Assembly: GCF_012396615.1 (NCBI RefSeq)
Contig: NZ_JAAXPV010000003.1
Span: 124,001-188,000, forward strand
DNA: 64,000 bases
From: Rothia terrae
Lineage (GTDB): Bacteria > Actinomycetota > Actinomycetes > Actinomycetales > Micrococcaceae
Reading direction: 5' to 3'
The notes beneath the pieces are model-generated. The model was not told the origin of the DNA. It did not search any database and saw nothing but the letters and a program-made list of their open reading frames with translations. A program made the translations under genes and the position numbers. Below, piece after piece: positions 16,456 through 24,766 of this stretch (position 1 is the first letter of the stretch; every line of letters starts with the position of its first letter).

Positions 16456-16536
16456 GTGACCAGATTTGTTTCGTAGTGACCACAAAACTCTCAAGAGTAG
16501 GCGGTCTTTGGTGCTGAAAAGAGAGTTTTGTGGTCA
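16456..16536. repeat. GTGACCA-type inverted/direct repeat cluster, copy 2
   Basis: GTGACCA units start at 16456 and 16476 and an inverted unit ends at 16536. GTGACCACAAAACTCTC (16476-16492) and GAGAGTTTTGTGGTCAC (16520-16536) are perfect inverted repeats around a 27-base loop. The arrangement mirrors the cluster at 773-854 in the opposite orientation, with different inner arm bases. Confidence 0.65.
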
Positions 16537-16577
16537 CCTCCCGGGGTGGTGCTGTTTTCCATACCTTGATTTGCAAA

Positions 16578-16592
16578 CGATAATCATTATCA
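16578..16592 (+). promoter_or_regulatory. Zur-like operator upstream of the COG0523-like gene
   Basis: GATAATCATTATC (16579-16591) is a perfect 6-1-6 palindrome of Fur-family type. It lies 22 bases before the chosen start at 16614. The downstream genes (COG0523-like protein and zinc-free L36) belong to the classic zinc-starvation regulon, which favours Zur over an iron regulator. Confidence 0.7.
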
Positions 16593-16613
16593 AATAAGCT
16601 AAGAGGTATGCAG

Positions 16614-17699
16614 ATGACAGCTCTCTCATCCCTCAGCCTTTTTGCACGCACCGACGCTGCCGACCACTGGCTCACCTATTGCCAGCAGCACAGTACTGTG
16701 CATCAAGACAGCAGCCACACCTGCCAGGACGCGCCAGCCGACGTAGTCAGCTACGACAGCCTCACCAACGACGACGGCATCGAACTGCTGCGCACCCACA
16801 CCCGCGCATCCGGCGAAAAAGAGCAAAGCCGCATCCATATAGACGGCGACTGCCTCTCATGTGCAACCCTCGCTGAAATGACAGATTACTTGCCAGCTAT
16901 CGCTGAGCGCACCGAGCGTCTTTTGTTGATTCTTCCGCCCGGTGTGTCCATTAGTACCGCCCTGAAGGTCGCCAACGACTGCCCCCACATTGAGCTGGTT
17001 ACCGCATCATTGGCAGTTCTAGATTCAGATATCGAAGATGATCTATGGTCTTCTGAAACTCTCAACGCCCGTGGCGTCACCGGCTCATGTGCCGATGAAC
17101 GCACGCCGGGGGAATTCGTCGTAGCCGATCTCAGTTACGCAGACACCGCGCTGGTTGCCACCCACCCCTTTGACTGTGAGAGCTCGAACCATCGGCGCAC
17201 CTTGGAACTGCTACGAAACATAGCTCCCCACCTCACCGTGATTTCCGTGGAACACAAAGAACCCGCCGAATGCGGCTACCACAATATCGTCGCGGCGCAA
17301 ACCCGCGCGCGTCCGGGGCATCTGCACGTAACTGAGGACGTGTTGTTGGGCGAGAATGGCGAATTTTCCACCGCCGTCATCACCACCGAGAAACTCATCG
17401 ACTCAGAACAGCTTGCGCAGCTGCTCCCTCAGATTGTTGAAGGTATGGTGCGCGTGCGCGGGCACGTGTGGCTCGATAGCCACCAGGATGACCGTGTGGC
17501 GGTTGAAGGCATCGGCCCGGTTGTCTGGTTGCAAACTCACGGCGCGTGGGGACGCAAGTTGCCGGCCACGCGCATCGCTCTCACCGGCGAGGACGTCAAC
17601 GCCGCCGAGCTTCAAAAACTTTTAGAAACGTGCACCATTACCGGTGACGATATTGCGCAAGAACTTTTGCGTGCGGATCAAACATTGAAAGAAGGTTAG
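16614..17699 (+). CDS. COG0523/CobW-like zinc-homeostasis protein lacking GTPase motifs
   Basis: A 361-residue protein related to COG0523 metal chaperones (YciC/ZigA/CobW). The C-terminal domain is recognisable: [20 protein letters not shown], then [11 protein letters not shown]. In the middle, [13 protein letters not shown] (C80, C83) stands where the metal-binding GCxCC motif of active members lies. The N-terminal P-loop (GxxGxGKTT) is absent, and the NKxD guanine motif position reads ATHPFD, so GTP hydrolysis is unlikely. The N-terminus is instead rich in Cys and His ([16 protein letters not shown]). Start: AGAGG at 16602-16606 is ideally spaced for ATG 16614, not 16608. A Zur-like operator precedes it and the L36 paralog follows two bases after the stop. 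It is probably a zinc-starvation protein. Confidence 0.75.
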   Translation: MTALSSLSLFARTDAADHWLTYCQQHSTVHQDSSHTCQDAPADVVSYDSLTNDDGIELLRTHTRASGEKEQSRIHIDGDCLSCATLAEMTDYLPAIAERTERLLLILPPGVSISTALKVANDCPHIELVTASLAVLDSDIEDDLWSSETLNARGVTGSCADERTPGEFVVADLSYADTALVATHPFDCESSNHRRTLELLRNIAPHLTVISVEHKEPAECGYHNIVAAQTRARPGHLHVTEDVLLGENGEFSTAVITTEKLIDSEQLAQLLPQIVEGMVRVRGHVWLDSHQDDRVAVEGIGPVVWLQTHGAWGRKLPATRIALTGEDVNAAELQKLLETCTITGDDIAQELLRADQTLKEG

Positions 17700-17701
17700 T
17701 G

Positions 17702-17827
<126 letters not shown>

Positions 17828-17834
17828 CTTCTTC

Positions 17835-17908
17835 CCGCCGAGATCCTGATTCATCGACGAAATCCTGATTTAAAACAGGATCTCGTCGATGAATCAGGAT
17901 CTCGGCGG
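17835..17908. repeat. 33-base near-perfect inverted repeat after the L36 gene
   Basis: Arms 17835-17867 and 17876-17908 are complementary over 33 bases with one mismatch, around an 8-base A/T-rich loop. Both ends are CCGCCGAGATCC / GGATCTCGGCGG, and each arm contains ATCCTGATT twice. There is no T-run after it, so it is not an ordinary terminator. Confidence 0.85.
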
Positions 17909-17943
17909 TTAAAGGCGGTTAAAGGCGGTTAAAGGCGGTTGAA
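17904..17943 (+). repeat. Tandem 10-base repeat GGCGGTTAAA
   Basis: Four head-to-tail units of GGCGGTTAAA, the last reading GGCGGTTGAA, begin inside the right arm of the long hairpin and end 24 bases before the thioesterase start. Confidence 0.85.
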
Positions 17944-17967
17944 GGACGCGCCGCCTCGCGTCCTAAG

Positions 17968-18432
17968 ATGGAGCGTATGACTGATTCTGTTTTTGTGGTG
18001 GATGTTCCCCTGCGTTGGGGTGATATGGATGCGTACGGGCACGTGAACAACGTGACAATGATGCGCGTGCTTGAGGAAGCGCGTATCGCGGTGTTTGGTT
18101 TGCCGCCGTCCTCGGGCGAACCCGTTGAGCAGGCACCAAAGATTCCTCTGTTTGAGCAGTTGGAAAGCGGTGTGCAAGCGCTCGTTGTTGAGAACTGGGT
18201 GAAGTATCGCGCGCAGCTTGCCTACCGTGGTTTGCCCGCGAAAGTGGAGGTGCGCATCGTTGGGGTAAAGCCTGCAACGATTACTGTGAGCTACGAGCTG
18301 TTTGATGCGTCCACTGGCGAGCACTGTGTAAGCGGTACTACCACGCTGGCGTTCTTCAACACCACTACCGGTGGGCTCGTTCGGCTGACCAAAGACCAAA
18401 GGAGTATGCTTGAGGAGCACCGCGCATCGTAG
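17968..18432 (+). CDS. Acyl-CoA thioesterase, 4HBT hotdog family
   Basis: A 154-residue single hotdog-fold thioesterase of the YbgC/FadM group. The signature LRWGDMDAYGHVNNVTMMRV (residues 15-34) contains the catalytic Asp and the HVNN motif, and VLEEARIAVFG follows. VVENWVKYRAQLAYR in the centre fits the long helix and strand. It likely hydrolyses acyl-CoA thioesters in the cytosol; chain specificity is unknown. Either ATG 17968 or 17977 could be the start. The tandem 10-base repeat ends just upstream. Confidence 0.9.
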   Translation: MERMTDSVFVVDVPLRWGDMDAYGHVNNVTMMRVLEEARIAVFGLPPSSGEPVEQAPKIPLFEQLESGVQALVVENWVKYRAQLAYRGLPAKVEVRIVGVKPATITVSYELFDASTGEHCVSGTTTLAFFNTTTGGLVRLTKDQRSMLEEHRAS

Positions 18433-18489
18433 CTAGGCTCGTTTGTGCGGTTTTTTGTGCTCAAAATTGTCGAGGAATAAGGGGCTAGT

Positions 18490-19578
18490 GTGACATCCGC
18501 TCGCGAACATATTGTGCAGATGATGAAGTTTGCTCCCGCGCAACGTGATCATGTGCCGGCTTTTCGTATTGCGCTGAGCGTGGCGATTCCGCTTCTTATT
18601 CTTCTTTTTACGGATCATCTTGAGCTTGCGATTTATTCGGCGTTTGGTGGTTTTACCGCTCTGTATGCTCGCAATGAGCCGCGCGCGTCTAGGTTTAAGC
18701 ACCAGTCGCAGGCGGGCATCATTTTGTGTCTGTGCATCGCTATTGGCATGTTGCTTTCTGGTTTTCATGCTTCGATTTGGGTGACGACGCTGGTGTGTTC
18801 GGCAATCGGTGGTGTGGGCGCGATGGTGAGCACGGTGCTGAATCTGCGTCCAGGCGGTTCTCTTTTTCATATTTTTGCGACGGCTGCGGTGGCGTCGGTG
18901 CCTGTGGCGACGCATCCTGCTATTCCTCTTGCGGTGGCTATCGCATCCGCTGGTTTTTCGGTGGTGTTGGGTCTTGTCAGTAGCGTGGTGGGCGAGGGAA
19001 TTAAGATTGTTTCTACTCCGCCGCCGCATTCTCTGACTCGCAATCAGTTGCTTGAGCAGGGCGTTATCTACTTTTTTGTAACGCTTATTGCCGGATGCGT
19101 GGGCTATGTGTTGGGGCTTTCGCACAGTTATTGGGCGATGGTTGCGGCTAACGCTATTGTGGTTGGTCCGAATATGTATGCCCGTTTTTATAGGGGCGTG
19201 CAGCGTACGGTGGGCACGTTTGTGGGTGTGCTGATTACGGCGTTTTTTGTGTCGATGCACCCGGACCAGTGGCATATGGCGGTGCTGGTGATCGTGTTCC
19301 AGTTCTTGGCTGAGATTTTTGTGTTGCGTAATTATGGTTTTGCCATGCTGTTTGTGACTCCGCTGGCGTTGTTTATGATTCAGTTGGCTAAGCCGCTGAC
19401 CAGCTATGAGTTGTTGACGGATCGTATGCTTGAAACCGCTATTGGCGCGGTGGTCGGGATGCTGGCTGTTTTAGTAACGCGTAGCCCCGATAAGCTGGGT
19501 CAGGACACCGTGGCTATTCCGATTTTGCGTGCAGCTCGTAACGTGCGTGGCTCGGTGAGAAGCAATTTTGATCAGTAA
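18490..19578 (+). CDS. FUSC-family membrane protein
   Basis: A 362-residue protein with two clusters of hydrophobic helices (residues about 25-170 and 195-325). It resembles the FUSC / aromatic-acid exporter superfamily, in which a repeated membrane block includes HSYWAMVAANAIVVGPN (here near 213-229) and a following GTFVGVLI segment. The N-terminus starts at GTG 18490 with GGGG a few bases before. It may export small organic acids or be a membrane-stress protein. The substrate is not inferable. It stands 57 bases after the thioesterase and may be co-transcribed with it. Confidence 0.8.
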   Translation: MTSAREHIVQMMKFAPAQRDHVPAFRIALSVAIPLLILLFTDHLELAIYSAFGGFTALYARNEPRASRFKHQSQAGIILCLCIAIGMLLSGFHASIWVTTLVCSAIGGVGAMVSTVLNLRPGGSLFHIFATAAVASVPVATHPAIPLAVAIASAGFSVVLGLVSSVVGEGIKIVSTPPPHSLTRNQLLEQGVIYFFVTLIAGCVGYVLGLSHSYWAMVAANAIVVGPNMYARFYRGVQRTVGTFVGVLITAFFVSMHPDQWHMAVLVIVFQFLAEIFVLRNYGFAMLFVTPLALFMIQLAKPLTSYELLTDRMLETAIGAVVGMLAVLVTRSPDKLGQDTVAIPILRAARNVRGSVRSNFDQ

Positions 19579-19721
19579 ATTGGCAGATAGCATCACCCGC
19601 GTCATTCTTGACCAGGGTCCTTTGCCCGCTGAATTTCATGAGCCGGGACGAGCAGGGTGGCTGTTATCTTTCAACAAACTGAATAAGGTGCTAGGAAACT
19701 AGCTTTCTTACACGATACAAA

Positions 19722-19755
19722 GATGCCCGGGAACGCGCACGCGTTCCCGGGCATC
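19722..19755. terminator. Bidirectional terminator
   Basis: GATGCCCGGGAACGCG / GCGTTCCCGGGCATC forms a near-perfect stem between convergent genes. T residues follow a few bases later on the plus strand. Confidence 0.75.
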
Positions 19756-19827
19756 CGTGGTTTTTAGTTGCTTGTGGCAGGTGATAGCGATGCTGGTGAG
19801 ATTGCGATCTGTCAGCCGGCGTTCTAC

Positions 19828-20334
19828 CTACTTGCTCGCGTCCAGAAGTTTAGTGAGTCCCACAAAGGAGTCTTTCCAGCTGGTCAGCGTCTGCTCGTGA
19901 ACTTCTTGAGGAAGTGGGCCCTGAGTGAGTTTGAGAATGGTTCCCTTGCCTACACCGTCCTCTGTAATCGCGGTGCCTTCTTCAAGTTCGATGCGTAGCG
20001 CAACCAGGGTGTCGCTGGGCTGACCTTGCGGGGTGGGCAGTGCCTCGCGGTACTCGAGCAGTTCAGGCTCTTTCATAGCGATAAAACGCATGTACATAGG
20101 TGCCTGAAACTTGGGATTGTGACGGTGCTTCATGACGAACTGCTTGCGCCCACCGTTGACGGGCTCCAACGTCAGGGTGTTGGGAACAACGTTCCAGTCT
20201 TTAGGGCCAAACCACTTGATAAAAAGCTTCGGGTCAATGAAAGCGTTGTAAATTTCCTGGGGAGTTGCGGCGAACTCGTGGCGGTAGGTGAGTACTTCTT
20301 TGGCGTCCAGGCTCTCGATAGTGAAATCTTGCAT
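19828..20334 (-). CDS. AHSA1/SRPBCC domain protein
   Basis: A 168-residue START-like (SRPBCC) protein of the AHSA1 type. The N-terminal signature is visible: LTYRHEFAATPQEIYNAFID followed by PKLFIKWFGPKDW, where WFGP is the typical turn. A C-terminal helix with WKDSFVGLTKLLD closes the hydrophobic cavity. Such proteins bind hydrophobic ligands, and a function cannot be assigned. Its ATG overlaps the TAA of tgt (TAATG), so the gene is translationally coupled to tgt. Confidence 0.87.
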   Translation of the reverse strand: MQDFTIESLDAKEVLTYRHEFAATPQEIYNAFIDPKLFIKWFGPKDWNVVPNTLTLEPVNGGRKQFVMKHRHNPKFQAPMYMRFIAMKEPELLEYREALPTPQGQPSDTLVALRIELEEGTAITEDGVGKGTILKLTQGPLPQEVHEQTLTSWKDSFVGLTKLLDASK

Positions 20335-21839
20335 TAGTTCTCGCCTTCCTTCTGTGCGGGGTCTATCTGAGCGTCTTGTGCGGCTTCTGCTTCTCGGGCG
20401 GCTGCCTCTGCGGCACGTCGTGCCTCGGCTTCAGCTTTCGCCTTAGCGTTAGCCTCGCGTCGTGCCTGAGCTGTAGCGATGCGTTCTGCTTCTTTCACTG
20501 CCTTGCGTGCTTTGGCTTCTTCCTGCGCTTTGAGTTGAGCTTCTTTCTTGGCGTAGTAGCGGCGCAAGAACTCGTCACGGTATTCAAAATAGGTGCCGTT
20601 GTCGATGGCTTCGCGGGCGTCATCCACCATTTTCACGATAAAACGCTCGTTGTGAATGGATGCCAACGTTGCTGACAGACGTTCGTCTGCCTTGAAGAGG
20701 TGGTGGATGTACGCCTTGGTGAAGTGCGTGCAGGTGTAGCAGTCGCATCCCTCAAAAATAGGGGTGAAGTCTGTCTTGTAGCGCGCGTTGGTGAGGTTGA
20801 AGCGTCCGTCGGGTGTGTAGACGGCTGCGTTGCGGGCCACGCGGGTGGGCGAGACGCAGTCGAAGGTATCCACGCCGTTTTCGATGCCGACGAAGATATC
20901 GTCCGGTTCTGAGATACCCAGCAGGTGACGTGGCTTGTTCTCGGGCAGTTCTTCGGCGCACCAGCGCACGATAGTGCCCAGGTTTTCTTTTTCGAGCGCG
21001 CCGCCGATGCCGAAACCATCAAAGGGCATATCGCCTAGGTCGGTGCAGGCCTTGCGTCGAAGGTCTTCGTACTGTGCGCCCTGAATGACGCCAAAGAGCG
21101 CCTGGTAGGGCTTGCCGACGCGCGCCTCGCTCAGGCGCTGATGCTCTGCAATGCAACGCAAAGCCCACAGGCGGGTGCGTTCCAGCGCCTCTTCTTGGTA
21201 ACCGCGGGAATTGTAAAGGGTGGTGAGCTCGTCAAAGGCGAACATGATGTCCGCACCGATCTGATGCTGCACCTGCATCGAAATTTCGGGGGTGAAGCGG
21301 TGAATGTCGCCGTTAATGTGGGACTTGAAGAAAACGCCGTCGTCATCAACGTGCGCCATGCGCTCTTTGCCGGCCGCGACATCATCGTCACCGAGCGGAC
21401 GTCCGTCTGCACCCTTGGCGTTGGCGACGGTGCCCATGTCAATGACTTTTTTGAAGCCTGAACCAAGGCTCATCACCTGAAAACCACCGGAGTCAGTGAA
21501 AGTAGGGCCGTCCCAGTTCATGAACTTGCCCAGGCCGCCAGCAGCGTCCAAAACCTCGGGGCCAGGTTGCAGGTAGAGGTGGTAGGCGTTTGCCAAGAGT
21601 GCCTGAGAACCGAGTTCTTTCATCGCTTCGGGCAGTACAGCCTTGACTGTTGCCTTGGTGCCCACCGGTGTGAACGCGGGGGTCTTGATATCACCGTGCG
21701 GGGTATGAATGACGCCGGTGCGCCCGCGGAACTGTCCGCCGTTTGCTTCAATACGCGCCGCATCCGGGGTGCAGGTATCAGCAAGGCGGTTGCCTAGTTC
21801 GAATGAAAAATTGGGGTTTGAGAATTCGGTATTAGCCAC
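20334..21839 (-). CDS. tgt: tRNA-guanine transglycosylase
   Basis: A 501-residue enzyme that exchanges guanine 34 for queuine or preQ1 in tRNAs with GUN anticodons. The TIM-barrel core shows FTDSGGFQVMSL (115-126), GVIQGAQY (250-257), GVDTFDCVSPTR (322-333) with the nucleophilic Asp, and the zinc site CDCYTC (365-370) plus H396. An actinobacterial-type insertion of about 35 residues (roughly 128-168) follows the DSGGFQ motif. Beyond residue 431 the protein carries a 70-residue Ala/Lys/Glu-rich tail, probably a long helix, that is absent from most bacterial Tgt. The transporter YhhQ at 10030-10716 would supply the precursor. It lies upstream of, and overlaps, the SRPBCC gene. Confidence 0.95.
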   Translation of the reverse strand: MANTEFSNPNFSFELGNRLADTCTPDAARIEANGGQFRGRTGVIHTPHGDIKTPAFTPVGTKATVKAVLPEAMKELGSQALLANAYHLYLQPGPEVLDAAGGLGKFMNWDGPTFTDSGGFQVMSLGSGFKKVIDMGTVANAKGADGRPLGDDDVAAGKERMAHVDDDGVFFKSHINGDIHRFTPEISMQVQHQIGADIMFAFDELTTLYNSRGYQEEALERTRLWALRCIAEHQRLSEARVGKPYQALFGVIQGAQYEDLRRKACTDLGDMPFDGFGIGGALEKENLGTIVRWCAEELPENKPRHLLGISEPDDIFVGIENGVDTFDCVSPTRVARNAAVYTPDGRFNLTNARYKTDFTPIFEGCDCYTCTHFTKAYIHHLFKADERLSATLASIHNERFIVKMVDDAREAIDNGTYFEYRDEFLRRYYAKKEAQLKAQEEAKARKAVKEAERIATAQARREANAKAKAEAEARRAAEAAAREAEAAQDAQIDPAQKEGEN

Positions 21840-21867
21840 GGTGCTTATTCTACTAGAGCTGTTTATG

Positions 21868-21929
21868 CGTGAGAGGGGAGTTGTGTTGTACTTTTAGCCT
21901 AAAAAGTGCAACACAACTCCCCTCTCGCG
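21868..21929. repeat. 28-bp near-perfect hairpin between ohr and tgt
   Basis: Arms 21868-21895 and 21902-21929 are complementary with only G:T pairs as imperfections. The core GAGAGGGGAGTTGTGTTG faces CAACACAACTCCCCTCTC. It lies 100 bases past the ohr stop and just upstream of tgt. It lacks a T-run on the minus strand. Confidence 0.85.
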
Positions 21930-22030
21930 GTAGGTGTAGTCGACTGCGTAGATTCCGGAGCTGGGATTTTTATTTCATCGCGCGCTCGCAAAATATCCGC
22001 TCAGCCCCTCTGGAGAGGCCAAGCGTGGGG

Positions 22031-22450
22031 TTAGTCGTCTGAAACGGTGACGGTCACGGGAATGTTGCCGCGAGTTGCGTTGGAGTAGGGGCATACCTGG
22101 TGGGCTGCGTCGGCGAGTGCCTGCGCCTCATCATGTGCCATTTCAGGGATGATGACTTCGAGTTCTACTGCAAGACCAAAGCCCTCACCTTCTTTACCGA
22201 TAGAAACTTTTGCGCCAACCGATGAACCCTCGATGTTCTTCTTCTGGCTGCGCGCTACCATCTGCAGAGCTGAGTGAAAGCACGCTGCATAACCTGCTGC
22301 GAAGAGCTGTTCGGGGTTGTTTCCCTTGCCTGAGCCGCCCATTTCGGTGGGGATTGCCAGGTTTGCTTCAAAGCTGCCGTCAGCGGTGCGGACGCTGCCG
22401 TCGCGTCCTGCACCTGTTGCGAGTGCTTCGGTGGTGTAAATGGCCTCCAT
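22031..22450 (-). CDS. ohr: Organic hydroperoxide resistance protein Ohr
   Basis: A 139-residue OsmC-superfamily thiol peroxidase that reduces fatty-acid and other organic hydroperoxides. The two reactive cysteines are C57 in FAAGYAACFHSAL and C120 in HQVCPYSNATRGN, the expected Ohr contexts. The start ATG 22450 has AAAGGA seven bases upstream; an earlier in-frame start at 22492 would lie inside the operator. It is transcribed divergently from ohrR with a shared operator, and so is probably induced when OhrR is oxidised. Confidence 0.95.
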   Translation of the reverse strand: MEAIYTTEALATGAGRDGSVRTADGSFEANLAIPTEMGGSGKGNNPEQLFAAGYAACFHSALQMVARSQKKNIEGSSVGAKVSIGKEGEGFGLAVELEVIIPEMAHDEAQALADAAHQVCPYSNATRGNIPVTVTVSDD

Positions 22451-22487
22451 GAGATTTCCTTTCGAGTGTTCTTCTCTAAATAGATTA

Positions 22488-22506
22488 TACACAATTTAAT
22501 TGTGTA
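22488..22506. promoter_or_regulatory. OhrR operator between ohr and ohrR
   Basis: TACACAATTTAATTGTGTA is a perfect 19-base palindrome of the OhrR type. A partial second site with GTGTGTAAAA follows at 22514-22523. It sits between the divergent ohr and ohrR starts, as in known OhrR systems. Confidence 0.88.
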
Positions 22507-22557
22507 AAAGTCAAGTGTGTAAAACTAAATGGTGAGCAACTGATATAAGATGAAAGT

Positions 22558-22998
22558 ATGAGCACCACGGAATTATCACTCGATAAGCAACTTTGCTTCT
22601 CGCTTTATAGAACGAGCCGCGCCATCACACGCGCCTATCACGAGCTGTTGACTGGCTTGAATCTCACCTACCCGCAGTACCTCGTCATGCTCGTGATGTG
22701 GGAGGCAAAAGAACCGGTTGCGATGCGCGATCTCACTCAGCAGGTGGAGCTCGACAGTGGCACACTGACTCCACTCATCAAACGCCTTATTGCGGCTGGT
22801 TATCTTGAAAAGCAACGCGACCCTGCCGATGAGCGCCGCACCGTGCTCTTTCTCACCGCATCCGGCAAAGAACTTGAAGAAAAAGCTGCCCCTATTCCGC
22901 GGAAAATCTATGAGATGTGCTCGGTTGACGGTATGGACTTAGCGCTCATAAAGCGCGAACTTGACCGCCTAGCTGATCACCTTGGTGACCCCGCCTAA
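22558..22998 (+). CDS. ohrR: Organic hydroperoxide sensor/repressor OhrR (MarR family)
   Basis: A 146-residue MarR-family repressor. LDKQLCFSLYRTSRAITRAY (residues 8-27) places the peroxide-sensing cysteine at C13, the hallmark of OhrR. The winged helix follows: LTYPQYLVMLVMWE, then LDSGTLTPLIKRL and EKQRDPADERRTV. A second cysteine, C121 (YEMCSVDG), could permit a two-Cys oxidation mechanism. The perfect operator 52 bases upstream supports autoregulation together with ohr. A downstream oxidoreductase starts 35 bases after its stop. Confidence 0.95.
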   Translation: MSTTELSLDKQLCFSLYRTSRAITRAYHELLTGLNLTYPQYLVMLVMWEAKEPVAMRDLTQQVELDSGTLTPLIKRLIAAGYLEKQRDPADERRTVLFLTASGKELEEKAAPIPRKIYEMCSVDGMDLALIKRELDRLADHLGDPA

Positions 22999-23033
22999 AG
23001 ATTTACAAACACAAAGACATATCAGGAGATATC

Positions 23034-24023
23034 ATGCGAGCTTTTGTGCTCACTCACTATGGTCAAGATGGAATCGAGTTGCAGAATGTGCCAGCCCCTC
23101 GCGTGGGGGAGCATGACGTACTCATCCGCGTCAAAGCAACCAGTGTCAACCCCGTCGATACCATGATTCGCGACGGTAAATTCAAGCCCATTCTCAGCCG
23201 CAAGCTACCGATGATTATGGGTAATGACGTTGCCGGGGTAGTCATTGAAGTTGGTTCGCAGGTTGCTGAGTTCTCGGTGGGCGATGAGGTGTACGCGCGA
23301 CCACAACTCAACTCGTTCGGTACTTTTGCCGATGAAATTGCCATTCACGAGGACGCAGTTGCACACAAGCCTGAGTCGCTGAGCATGAACGAGGCTGCTG
23401 CACTGCCGTTGGTTTCGTTGACGGCTTGGCAGGCGCTGACTGAACGTTCCTCGGTGCGTGAAGGCACTAAGGTTTTGATTCACGGTGGTACCGGTGGTGT
23501 TGGCTCCGCAGCTATTCAGCTAGCTAAGGCACTGGGGGCTCATGTTGCTACAACCGTGAGCGGTTCTAAAGCTGACCTTGCTCGCGAACTCGGTGCAGAC
23601 CTCATTATTGATTACCGCACCCAGAATTTTGAGGACGTCGTGAGCGGCTATGACGTTGTACTTGATACTCAGGGTGGCGAGACACTAGAGAAGTCTCTTG
23701 GGGTTCTTGCTCCCGGCGGTATTGCGATTTCAATCGTAGGGCCGCCCACTCCCGATTTTGCAGCTGAGCTCAAAAAGCCCGTTCTCAAACTGCCGATGTG
23801 GGCAATGAGCCGAAAGATGTTCAAACGCGCAAAACAGCTCGGCGTGGGGTATGAGTTCTTGCTGATGCACTCTTCTGGTGCTCAGCTTGAGAAAATGACC
23901 GAGCTGGTAGAAGCAGGCAAGTTCAAGCCTGTTATCGGCAAGGTTTTCCCCTTTGAGAAGACCCTTGAAGCTATCGACTTCAAGGCCGATAAGGGCAAGG
24001 TTGTGATCGAAGTGGAGCAGTAA
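23034..24023 (+). CDS. NADP-dependent quinone oxidoreductase-like (MDR superfamily)
   Basis: A 329-residue zinc-free medium-chain dehydrogenase/reductase. It has the GroES-like N-terminal fold (GNDVAGVVIEVGSQV near 63-77) and the coenzyme domain with VLIHGGTGGVGSAAIQLAKA (about 147-166), a glycine-rich NADPH loop. The usual zinc-ligand Cys/His residues are lacking, as in quinone oxidoreductases. It probably reduces quinones or reactive carbonyls that arise with lipid peroxidation. CAGGAG lies 7 bases upstream of ATG 23034. It follows ohrR closely and is likely in the same transcript. Confidence 0.9.
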   Translation: MRAFVLTHYGQDGIELQNVPAPRVGEHDVLIRVKATSVNPVDTMIRDGKFKPILSRKLPMIMGNDVAGVVIEVGSQVAEFSVGDEVYARPQLNSFGTFADEIAIHEDAVAHKPESLSMNEAAALPLVSLTAWQALTERSSVREGTKVLIHGGTGGVGSAAIQLAKALGAHVATTVSGSKADLARELGADLIIDYRTQNFEDVVSGYDVVLDTQGGETLEKSLGVLAPGGIAISIVGPPTPDFAAELKKPVLKLPMWAMSRKMFKRAKQLGVGYEFLLMHSSGAQLEKMTELVEAGKFKPVIGKVFPFEKTLEAIDFKADKGKVVIEVEQ

Positions 24024-24043
24024 AAACTGGCTTCGATAAGCTC

Positions 24044-24090
24044 AGCCGCCACGCGCGTCCTGTTCATTAAGGACGCGCGCGGCGGCTTTT
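24044..24090 (+). terminator. Terminator of the ohrR-oxidoreductase operon
   Basis: AGCCGCCaCGCGCGTCC pairs with GGACGCGCGcGGCGGCT and is followed by TTT. Confidence 0.9.
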
Positions 24091-24116
24091 GCGTTAAATT
24101 GAAGAGCGCGAAATAA

Positions 24117-24143
24117 AAGGCCTCGTCATTCTTGACGAGGCCT
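24117..24143 (-). terminator. Terminator of the GNAT pseudogene
   Basis: AGGCCTCGTCA pairs with TGACGAGGCCT. On the minus strand TTTTATTT follows. Confidence 0.85.
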
Positions 24144-24168
24144 GATGCATACTGAGTAGAAGTAGGCT

Positions 24169-24641
24169 TTAGAACTTCTTAATCAGAGTCAAGTATTCGT
24201 TGTTTTCACCGTCTTCGGCGTGTTCGTTATCGGGTGCAACCGCCAGAGAAACAGCCGGCGCGCCGTTTTCGCGGGCCAGCTCAACTATTTCTTTCAACAG
24301 CTGCGATGCAAGGCCCTTGCCTCGGTAAGACTGCTCGATAGCAATTGCAATTTCTGGGGTGCGCTCGTCGATAAAACCAACGCCGTGGTTCTCGACATCG
24401 TCCCAAATCAGCCAAGTCCCACCTGCGGGGATGGTGTCGTCCCATGCCACTAGATAGACCGTCGTCCTTGGGATCCCAGCCATCAACGTAAACTTTGGTT
24501 TCTTTTTTAAAGCCCTCTGAGGGGGGTTTTGCTCTCATCGCCAAAAACGTCTGTAAGGAAGTTGAGACGAGCGATGCAGGTGCGATCTGCTTCGGTGGTC
24601 CTGCGAATATCAAACGTTGTTGAACAATCAGTCATATACAT
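24169..24641 (-). pseudogene. GNAT acetyltransferase, two frameshifts and an apparent internal loss
   Basis: Read from ATG 24641 the protein starts MYMTDCSTTFDIRRTTEAD and runs to a stop soon after ESKTPL. A G-run of six at 24521-24526 shifts the frame, and in another frame SEGFKKETKVYVDGWDPKDD continues. At about 24451-24458 a second shift (apparent loss of TA) moves to the frame VAWDDTIPAGGTWLIWDD, which contains the acetyl-CoA loop EQSYRGKGLASQLL. The usual segment between DNEHA and the end (a LYxxxGF motif) seems missing. An acyl- or aminoacyltransferase role is likely for the intact ancestor. Sequencing error at the homopolymer cannot be excluded. Only the last fragment is open from an internal ATG. 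Confidence 0.75.
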
Positions 24642-24766
24642 AGTTTACCTAACTAACATGAATTTGGGGTTATATGACGGGCTATGACTTGAAGTAAGTG
24701 CACTGTTTACCTGCGGGAGATAGAGTGAACAGCAACCACTACACCTTTTGAAAAGAGGACGCACCC

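Noticed and set aside
773-16536. GTGACCA repeat clusters as a CRISPR array
   Set aside because: Units are few, irregularly spaced, include inverted copies and have no cas genes nearby.
18433-19275. 280-codon minus-strand frame very rich in Arg, His and Thr opposite the FUSC gene
   Set aside because: The composition is that of an antisense shadow of a hydrophobic membrane protein; no start signal.
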